Shown: positions 5,670 to 10,405 of the stretch, in pieces
How the letters are laid out: every line of letters begins with the position of its first letter
Numbering within the stretch: the stretch's first letter is position 1
Assembly: GCA_002317305.1 (NCBI GenBank)
Contig: DCIZ01000129.1
Span: forward strand, 23,420 to 33,824
From: Campylobacter sp. UBA1713
Lineage (GTDB): Bacteria > Campylobacterota > Campylobacteria > Campylobacterales > Campylobacteraceae
Length of the DNA stretch: 10,405 nt
Reading direction: 5' to 3'
Translations under genes and position numbers: made by a program
Notes under the pieces: generated by a model
Told to the model about the DNA's origin: nothing
Seen by the model: only the letters and a program-made list of their open reading frames with translations
Database searches by the model: none

Positions 5670-7151
5670 ATGATTGGTTGGATGCAAAGGCATAAGAAAT
5701 ACCTCATTGTTACGATTTGGATAAGCACTATTGCCTTTATCGGTGCTGGTTTTGTCGGCTGGGGAGGCTATGACTTTAACTCGCAAAGGGCGCGTTCTGT
5801 GGCGGTGGTCGGTAAAAACGCCATTTCTAAAACCGACTTTAACTACGCTTACAACGGGCTTTTTAACTACTATTCGCAAATGCGAAATGGGCAGTTTACA
5901 GAAGAGGATGCTGAGAAGTTAGGATTAGCACAATCTGTTTTAGCGAGTATGATAGACGAGCAGATGTTGCTAAATTATGCTGAAGAGCTTAGTCTAAAAG
6001 TGAGCGATGACGAAGTGGCTAGCGTTTTGCTAGCAGACCCAAATTTTTCTACAAACGGCACATTTGACAAGGCAAAATATGAGCAGCTTGTGAGAAACGC
6101 AAGATCTACGCCAAAGGACTACGAGGAGGGACTTCGGCGAACTCTTTTGCTAGCAAAGCTTAACGATGCTTTGGGCGTTGAACGTGTGGGAGATGTGGAA
6201 AAAGAGATTCTCGGTGCGGTCTATTTTATGCAGGACAGACTGAGTGTAAAGGTAGTCGAGCGACCGACAAATTTGCAGCTAGGCGATGATGCTTTGCGTG
6301 CGTTTTGGGAGAAAAACAAAGATAAATACAAGAGCAAAACTAAATTTGATCTAAGCAGAATCAACATTCCAGTAAAGTTAGTTGAGGCGAGTGAAGAGGA
6401 GCTTTTGGCTCACTACAAAGAGAATCGTGGCGAGTATAGAGACAGCGAGGACAAGCTTTTGACTTTTGCAGAGGCAAAAAAAAGCGTGGTGCGCGACTAC
6501 TCATTTTCGCTAGTAAAGACAAAAGCACTTGAGCTTTACGCAAAGGTAAAAAAGGGCGAGGCAAAAACAGAGGAGAATCTGAGTGTTTTTGAGGACGATA
6601 CGGTTTTTGAGAGCGAGATTTTTGCTAGACTTCGTGAGTCAAAGGCAGGAGACGTTTTAAGACCTTTTGCAAAGGGCGAGAATTTTGTCATCTTAAAGGT
6701 GGAAAAAGTCGAGCCGCCACGCGTTTTGAGCTTTGATGAGGCGAAAAAATTTGTCTATGTAGATGCGTTAGAGGAGGAGAAAAACAAAGCGCTTGTGGAG
6801 AAGGCGAGTGGTGAGTTAAAAGGGTTTGTAGGTAGCGACATTGGCTTTGTTGGGCGAGACTTTGCAGGGAATTTTGCGGGACTTAACGCAGAGGAGACGA
6901 CAAGTGCGATAGAGCAAATTTTTAATAAGAATCAAAAAGAGGGGTTCGTTTTATTTAAAGATAAGGCTTTTTTGTATAAAATAACGGAACAGAAGTTTTT
7001 GAACAGTGCCAAATTTGAGAATTTCGGATCGACACTGCAAAATGGCATTCGCCAAATCAAAAACGCTGAACTAAAAAGAGACATCTTAAACGTTTTAAGA
7101 AAGCGTTATGAGGTCAAAGTGTATGACAGGGGGCAACAGGATGGCAACTAG
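5670..7151 (+). CDS. Membrane-anchored SurA/PpiD-like periplasmic chaperone (peptidyl-prolyl isomerase family)
   Basis: A 493-residue protein with a short basic N-terminus (QRHKKY), one TM anchor at about residues 11-31, and a large periplasmic part. Residues about 36-160 form a SurA/PpiD N-terminal-type helical domain. Its features include the AVVGKNAISKTDFNYAY opening, SMIDEQMLLNYAEEL and a DPNFSTNGTFDKAKYEQL stretch, all typical of this family. The later part (about 200-365) includes an FVILKVEKVEPPRVLSFDEA segment resembling the end of a parvulin domain. However, the conserved parvulin histidines are absent and the domain looks degenerate, so chaperone rather than isomerase activity is likely. 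PpiD-like proteins help outer-membrane and secreted proteins fold as they leave the Sec translocon. The ATG has AAAGGA six bases upstream. It is first in an operon with ftsA and ftsZ, and its stop overlaps the ftsA start by 11 bases. As I recall, C. jejuni keeps the same neighbour order. Confidence 0.9.
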   Translation: MIGWMQRHKKYLIVTIWISTIAFIGAGFVGWGGYDFNSQRARSVAVVGKNAISKTDFNYAYNGLFNYYSQMRNGQFTEEDAEKLGLAQSVLASMIDEQMLLNYAEELSLKVSDDEVASVLLADPNFSTNGTFDKAKYEQLVRNARSTPKDYEEGLRRTLLLAKLNDALGVERVGDVEKEILGAVYFMQDRLSVKVVERPTNLQLGDDALRAFWEKNKDKYKSKTKFDLSRINIPVKLVEASEEELLAHYKENRGEYRDSEDKLLTFAEAKKSVVRDYSFSLVKTKALELYAKVKKGEAKTEENLSVFEDDTVFESEIFARLRESKAGDVLRPFAKGENFVILKVEKVEPPRVLSFDEAKKFVYVDALEEEKNKALVEKASGELKGFVGSDIGFVGRDFAGNFAGLNAEETTSAIEQIFNKNQKEGFVLFKDKAFLYKITEQKFLNSAKFENFGSTLQNGIRQIKNAELKRDILNVLRKRYEVKVYDRGQQDGN

Positions 7152-8589
7152 ACTTTTAGGCATTGACGTAGGTAGTTATAAGATCGTTGCTGTATTGGCG
7201 GATGCGCTTGATGATGGTAGGATAAATTTTGTCGGGATAAATCAAGTCGCTTCTAGCGGTATAAAAAAAGGCGCGATTGCAAATATCGAGCAGGCGGCGA
7301 AGTCTATAAAGATGGCAGTTGAGGGCGTCCTAAAACTTCACGGCAACAAATTTGACAAAGTAGTAGTCTCACTCTCTGGTTGCGACAGCGACAGTCTAAT
7401 GACAAGCGACGTCTCAAACATACAAAACCGCGAAGTCGAGATAAAGCAGATAGAACAAGTGATCACATCTTCTCAATATAAAGCACACATGGAGCACGAC
7501 TATGACATGCTTCACACGTTGCCTTACAAATTTATATTGGACGACCAAAACATGAACATTGACAATCCCCGCGGCATGAGCGCTTCGAGGCTTGCAGTAA
7601 ACGTTCACATCATTACGGCAAAAAAGTCCGCAATAGAAAATTTGAAAAAGGCGCTTGACAGGGCTGGTTTTCGTGTGGATAACATCGTTCTTTCTAGCTA
7701 CGCATCTTCTATCGCCACTTTGACAGAGGACGAAAAAGATATGGGAGTTGTGCTCATTGACATGGGCGGAGCTACTTGCGACATCATCGCATATAAAGAA
7801 AAAACGATTCGTTTCAACGGATTTTTGGGCGTTGGGTCGCACAACATAACACAAGATTTGTCTACGGCGTTTCACATGCCACTTCACACAGCCGAATCCA
7901 TAAAGGTAAATTATACTGGATTCTTGGCAAAGAAGCAAGACAAGATAAGCGTTCCTGACATCGGCGATGCAAATGGCTTTCATGAAGTCCCGATGGACAA
8001 CATCATGACCGCTATATATGCGCGAGTTGAGGACACTTTTTTGCGTTTAAAGATGAAACTAGAAAAAAACAACATTTTAAACTGCGAAGATCATGGCAAA
8101 AGCATGGCAAGGGCAGGCATCGTGCTGACTGGTGGCATGACAAAACTTGATGGCATAAAGGAGATGGCGTCTTCTGTTTTTCACAAGATTCCTATTAGGA
8201 CGGCAAAACCTAGCGATGCGTTTATAAACAACATTAGCGCTTCGCAAGCAGACCAAACAAATTCGTGTGTGCTTGGGCTTTGTCTATATAGTGCAGGGCA
8301 CTTTTTGAACTATGAGATCGATTCTGAAAATAGACTCAAATATAAAGACGAACTCACTGTAAGTCGTCCAGAAATTTACGACAGCTTGCAGATGAATTCG
8401 CAGAAGAATCAGCAATACGGGCAGCCTTATGGGCACGCTTATAACCAGCAGCCTTACGGACAGCAGAGCGGACAGCTTGTGGTAAATGGTAGCGATTCTG
8501 ACTATCTTTTTGAGAAAGGCATAGAGATCGAAAAAGAACAAATAGGGGCGGTTGCCAAATTTTTTAACTGGCTGAAAAATTTATTTTAG
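7141..8589 (+). CDS. ftsA: Cell division protein FtsA
   Basis: FtsA is the actin-like ATPase that tethers FtsZ to the membrane and recruits later division proteins. The actin-fold motifs are present: phosphate-1 LLGIDVGSYK (5-14, with D9), phosphate-2 VVLIDMGGATCD (203-214, with D207) and adenosine GIVLTGGMTKLDGI (326-339). The C-terminus (about 466-482, IGAVAKFFNWLKNLF) is the amphipathic membrane-binding helix. It is preceded by a Gln/Tyr/Gly-rich linker at about 421-445. I chose the ATG at 7141 (482 residues) because an AGGGGG lies seven bases upstream and translation then begins MATRLLGIDVGS, as in family members. In-frame ATGs at 7108 and 7123 would add only a non-conserved tail inside the upstream gene. 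The 11-base overlap with the upstream stop suggests translational coupling. The stop codon TAG forms part of the ftsZ ribosome binding site. Confidence 0.97.
   Translation: MATRLLGIDVGSYKIVAVLADALDDGRINFVGINQVASSGIKKGAIANIEQAAKSIKMAVEGVLKLHGNKFDKVVVSLSGCDSDSLMTSDVSNIQNREVEIKQIEQVITSSQYKAHMEHDYDMLHTLPYKFILDDQNMNIDNPRGMSASRLAVNVHIITAKKSAIENLKKALDRAGFRVDNIVLSSYASSIATLTEDEKDMGVVLIDMGGATCDIIAYKEKTIRFNGFLGVGSHNITQDLSTAFHMPLHTAESIKVNYTGFLAKKQDKISVPDIGDANGFHEVPMDNIMTAIYARVEDTFLRLKMKLEKNNILNCEDHGKSMARAGIVLTGGMTKLDGIKEMASSVFHKIPIRTAKPSDAFINNISASQADQTNSCVLGLCLYSAGHFLNYEIDSENRLKYKDELTVSRPEIYDSLQMNSQKNQQYGQPYGHAYNQQPYGQQSGQLVVNGSDSDYLFEKGIEIEKEQIGAVAKFFNWLKNLF
8401..8475 (+). repeat. Imperfect Gln-Pro-Tyr-Gly coding repeat in the ftsA linker
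   Basis: Two imperfect copies of a cag-cct-ta(t/c)-gg(g/a)-cag/cac-like block encode QPYGH and QPYGQ within a low-complexity Q/Y/G/N stretch (residues 421-445). It lies between the actin-like body and the membrane helix of FtsA, so it is probably a flexible spacer. Confidence 0.65.
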
Positions 8590-8592
8590 GAG
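8587..8592 (+). promoter_or_regulatory. ftsZ: ftsZ ribosome binding site overlapping the ftsA stop
   Basis: TAGGAG contains both the ftsA TAG stop and a Shine-Dalgarno core six bases before the ftsZ ATG at 8599. A second ATG at 8595 is out of frame and closes nothing useful, so the spacing decides in favour of 8599. Ribosomes finishing ftsA can re-initiate directly on ftsZ. Confidence 0.8.
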
Positions 8593-8598
8593 TAATGA

Positions 8599-9822
8599 AT
8601 GGGAACAAATTTTACCGTATCTGAAGTTTGCAATAACGAAACCGTTGCAAAGATCAGAGTAGTTGGCGTCGGTGGTGGTGGCGGAAATATGATCAACCAC
8701 ATTATTCGCGAAGGTATCGCGGAGAAAAGCGGTTTGAAAAAAAATGACTTGATCGTCGCAAACACAGACATGCAAGCATTAGACGTTTCAGAAGCGTCAA
8801 ATCGCATCCAGATCGGCAAGAAAAGAACGCGTGGTCTTGGTGCTGGAATGAAGCCGCAAGTTGGTGAAGAGTCGGCTATAGAGAGTTATGACGAGATAAA
8901 AGCTCAGTTAGATGGCTCAAACATCGTCTTTATTGCGACTGGACTAGGTGGTGGAACTGGAACGGGTGCAGCGCCAGTGGTGGCAAAAGTGGCAAAAGAG
9001 ATAGGTGCGCTCACAGTTGCGGTCGTAACTTTGCCGTTTGAACTAGAAGGCAAGATGCGTATGAAGCTTGCGCTTACTGGACTTGCTTCGCTAAAAGAGA
9101 CTTGCGACAGCGTCATTGTCGTGCCAAACCAAAGACTTATCGGAATCATAGACAAAAAAATGAGCTACCGAGAGTCGTTTAAGATAGTAGATGATATTCT
9201 CTCACGTGCGGTGAGTGGTATGTGCTCAATAGTGCTAAAGTCTAGCTCACAGGGCATCAACATCGACTTTGCCGACCTAGAGACTGCCATGACTTACAAA
9301 GGTGAGTCGCTAATAGGCGTAGGCGAGGCAGATGGCGAAAACGCAGCGCAAGTGGCGGTTACAAACGCAACGCAGTCGCCTTTGCTAGAAAACATAAACA
9401 TAAAAGGCGCGAAAGGGCTAATGGTTCATTTTACCATGCACCCAGATTTGCCTATGTATGACATCGAGCAGGCGATGCAATATGTAAACGAGCTTGTGGG
9501 CGAGGAGGAAGTTTACACCTTCTTTGGAACGGCTACTGACGAGAGTTTGACAGGCGGCAGAGTCATCGTAACGCTCATAGCGACAGGCGTTTCTGGTAAA
9601 GATACGCACAGGCTTGACTCAAAGCCAGAGACGGTTGTTTCGCCAGCGGCAAAACAGCAGCCAGAATATAGCCAACACGTTCAGCACGTGGCGCCTTCTT
9701 CAAAACCAGAGGCGAAGAAAAACGACTTTTTGAGTAGCTACAGAAAGGTTTCGGGTGGCTACACTATAAACGAAGACGACGACCTAGACGCGCCAGTCAT
9801 TTCAAGATATAGACTAGACTGA
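8599..9822 (+). CDS. ftsZ: Cell division protein FtsZ
   Basis: FtsZ is the tubulin-like GTPase that polymerises into the division ring. The 407-residue protein carries a glycine-rich GVGGGGGN motif near the N-terminus (23-30), NTDMQAL (55-61), the tubulin signature GLGGGTGTGAAPV (115-127), and the catalytic T7 loop NIDFADLE (221-228, with D223 and D226). After about residue 330 comes a polar, Pro/Lys-rich linker, then a short conserved-type tail, DDLDAPVISRYRLD (394-407). That tail is the expected docking peptide for FtsA and other partners, although it differs from the familiar LDIPAFLRKQAD of E. coli. It follows ftsA by nine bases and closes the operon; the next 583 bases contain no gene. 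The length is typical of the family (about 370-410), and all key GTPase residues are present. Confidence 0.99.
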   Translation: MGTNFTVSEVCNNETVAKIRVVGVGGGGGNMINHIIREGIAEKSGLKKNDLIVANTDMQALDVSEASNRIQIGKKRTRGLGAGMKPQVGEESAIESYDEIKAQLDGSNIVFIATGLGGGTGTGAAPVVAKVAKEIGALTVAVVTLPFELEGKMRMKLALTGLASLKETCDSVIVVPNQRLIGIIDKKMSYRESFKIVDDILSRAVSGMCSIVLKSSSQGINIDFADLETAMTYKGESLIGVGEADGENAAQVAVTNATQSPLLENINIKGAKGLMVHFTMHPDLPMYDIEQAMQYVNELVGEEEVYTFFGTATDESLTGGRVIVTLIATGVSGKDTHRLDSKPETVVSPAAKQQPEYSQHVQHVAPSSKPEAKKNDFLSSYRKVSGGYTINEDDDLDAPVISRYRLD

Positions 9823-10045
9823 TCTTTTGCGTTTTGTGTGCGTGTGTCGCTTTTGCTACTTGAGGCGTGGTTGCTAAGAGTGCTAGTTTTGTTTTAAGCG
9901 TTGCTAAAATGAGGAGACAAGCTTCATCCTTGTGGCTTTGTTTTGTTGCGTTGCTTTTATGGCGGTTACACGTTTTTTTGGTTATTGATTGTAATCTTAA
10001 TTATCTTGTATTTTTTTTATATGGCTCGTTTTACGCGAGTTGGAA

Positions 10046-10085
10046 GCGAGGCTTTGGGTTGTTGGTGGCGACCTGTTAGCCTCGC
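10046..10085. repeat. 8-bp inverted repeat downstream of ftsZ
   Basis: GCGAGGCT (10046-10053) and AGCCTCGC (10078-10085) are perfectly complementary, with a 24-base spacer, and are followed by AAAACATCGCTTTTCTCTTTT. The stem is GC-rich, so it could form in RNA. It might act as a factor-assisted or processed 3' end for the ftsZ transcript, but the loop is long and the T-tract is 10 bases away. Confidence 0.4.
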
Positions 10086-10109
10086 AAAACATCGCTTTTC
10101 TCTTTTTAG

Positions 10110-10125
10110 TCAAATTTAAATTTGA
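10110..10125. repeat. 16-bp perfect palindrome before a T-run
   Basis: TCAAATTTAAATTTGA is a perfect palindrome followed within two bases by TTTTTTT. It could be a weak AT-rich terminator or a protein-binding site. CAAATTT is a very common word in this genome, so chance assembly is a real possibility. Confidence 0.4.
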
Positions 10126-10150
10126 ATTTTTTTGTTTGTTTGGATTTTTT

Positions 10151-10172
10151 CGGCGTTTTTAAAAGCCGTTTT
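10151..10172. terminator. Possible bidirectional terminator hairpin
   Basis: CGGCGTTTTTAAAAGCCG pairs CGGC with GCCG, and TT/AA pairs continue inside. It is flanked by TTTTTT on the left and TTTT on the right, so it could end transcripts from either side. The stem is short (four GC pairs plus A-T pairs, with a possible bulged G), so this is a weak call. Confidence 0.3.
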
Positions 10173-10259
10173 GGCGTAATGACATCAAATACGAAGTGCG
10201 TTCGGAAAACGGAATGCGGAATGCGGAAATTTACGATTATCAAAAAAGCAAAAACCAAC

Positions 10260-10298
10260 GCCGTCATTCTGAGGGAGCGAAGCGACCGAAGAATCCCC
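10260..10298 (+). repeat. Intergenic REP-like repeat, copy B
   Basis: This copy starts GCCGTCATTCTGAGGGAG, ends GAAGAATCCCC, and contains the stable mini-hairpin GCGAAGC. It is in the opposite orientation to the copy at 34-74. The outer ATTCT/AGAAT bases can pair. Its function is unknown. Confidence 0.75.
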
Positions 10299-10320
10299 CG
10301 CCTTTTTAGCGAGTAAAATC

Positions 10321-10348
10321 TACAAATTCACAAAAAAGCAAATTTGTA
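10321..10348. repeat. Small inverted repeat between REP-like copies
   Basis: TACAAATT (10321-10328) and AATTTGTA (10341-10348) are perfectly complementary around a 12-base A-rich loop. It is part of the compound repeat cluster, with no separate function evident. Confidence 0.4.
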
Positions 10349-10387
10349 AAATTCCGTTTTCCGTTTTCTGCATTCCGTTTTCCGTAA

Positions 10388-10405
10388 GCCGACCGAAGAA
10401 TCCCC
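10388..10405 (+). repeat. Partial REP-like repeat at the window edge
   Basis: GCCGACCGAAGAATCCCC matches the last part of copy B (GCGACCGAAGAATCCCC) in the same orientation. It lacks the GTCATTC half, and the window ends here, so further copies may continue to the right. Confidence 0.55.

Larger units (their letters stand above)
9823..10202. other. Non-coding stretch downstream of ftsZ
   Basis: I find no convincing gene here. The open frame at 9867-10079 would begin with GTG, has no good ribosome binding site, and encodes a Cys/Trp/Phe-rich peptide without recognisable motifs. The stretch is T-rich on the plus strand. It holds three inverted repeats listed separately, but no tRNA- or riboswitch-like pattern that I can recognise. 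In C. jejuni, as I recall, a flagellar gene follows ftsZ; none is seen here. Confidence 0.6.
10203..10384. repeat. Long-spaced inverted repeat enclosing a REP-like element
   Basis: CGGAAAACGGAATGC (10203-10217) is perfectly complementary to GCATTCCGTTTTCCG (10370-10384). The right arm also has a 13-base direct repeat, ATTCCGTTTTCCG, at 10351-10363 and 10372-10384. The left arm has a tandem GGAATGC at 10211-10224. CAAAAAAGCA occurs at 10241-10250 and again at 10331-10340. The REP-like copy B lies between the arms. No coding frame across it looks real. It may be a non-autonomous, MITE-like or BIME-like compound element. Confidence 0.6.

Noticed and set aside
7108-7140. Longer N-terminus for FtsA from an upstream ATG
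   Set aside because: The extra 11 residues are not family-like and overlap further into the preceding gene. The ATG at 7141 has AGGGGG at proper spacing and gives the standard FtsA beginning.
9867-10079. 70-residue open frame downstream of ftsZ with hydrophobic stretches
   Set aside because: It starts at GTG with no convincing ribosome binding site. The composition is that of translated T-rich spacer (many Cys, Trp, Phe and Leu), and there is no recognisable motif.
10122-10316. 64-residue open frame crossing the repeat cluster
   Set aside because: It runs through the inverted arm and the REP-like element (its end translates that repeat), which is not expected of a real gene.
1-10405. CRISPR array, tRNA or rRNA genes
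   Set aside because: No regularly spaced direct repeats with unique spacers and no tRNA or rRNA hallmarks were seen. The repeats at the right edge are inverted or irregular.

Overview
The window looks like chromosomal DNA from an epsilonproteobacterium (Campylobacterota), most likely a Campylobacter of the moderate-GC oral or gut type. The evidence is the gene order (small membrane protein, rsmH, then divergently a SurA/PpiD-like chaperone, ftsA and ftsZ), which I recall as the Campylobacter jejuni Cj0692c-Cj0696 arrangement. The abundant CAAATTT words, the AAAGGA ribosome binding sites and the extended -10 promoters (TGnTAnAAT) also fit. I ran no database search.

Minus-strand half (about 116-5512). 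Transcription runs leftward from about position 5550. It passes through rsmH (16S rRNA methyltransferase), a 72-residue FtsL-like division protein, a 12-TM FUSC/AaeB-type membrane protein, and finally a 627-residue protein. That last protein joins a GHKL (Hsp90/MutL/MORC-type) ATPase domain to a C-terminal PD-(D/E)XK nuclease-like domain. It is clearly more AT-rich than its neighbours, has no obvious housekeeping role, and is the best candidate in the window for an undescribed, possibly defensive, function.

Plus-strand half (5670-9822). A SurA/PpiD-like periplasmic chaperone overlaps ftsA by 11 bases, and the ftsZ ribosome binding site overlaps the ftsA stop codon, so the three genes form a tightly coupled operon. 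FtsA (membrane tether) and FtsZ (tubulin-like ring) act together in septation. The minus-strand rsmH and FtsL-like genes are the other fragment of the ancestral division/cell-wall cluster, so the 157-base gap at 5513-5669 separates two division transcription units. It carries two back-to-back extended -10 promoters, and one of them is covered by a perfect 7-2-7 palindrome.

The last 583 bases (9823-10405) hold no convincing gene. They contain several inverted repeats and a nested repeat cluster. One family of about 40 bases (GTCATTC...GAAGAATCCCC) appears at 34-74 and, in the opposite orientation, at 10260-10298, with a cut-off piece at 10388-10405. These repeats sit outside the genes at both ends of the window.
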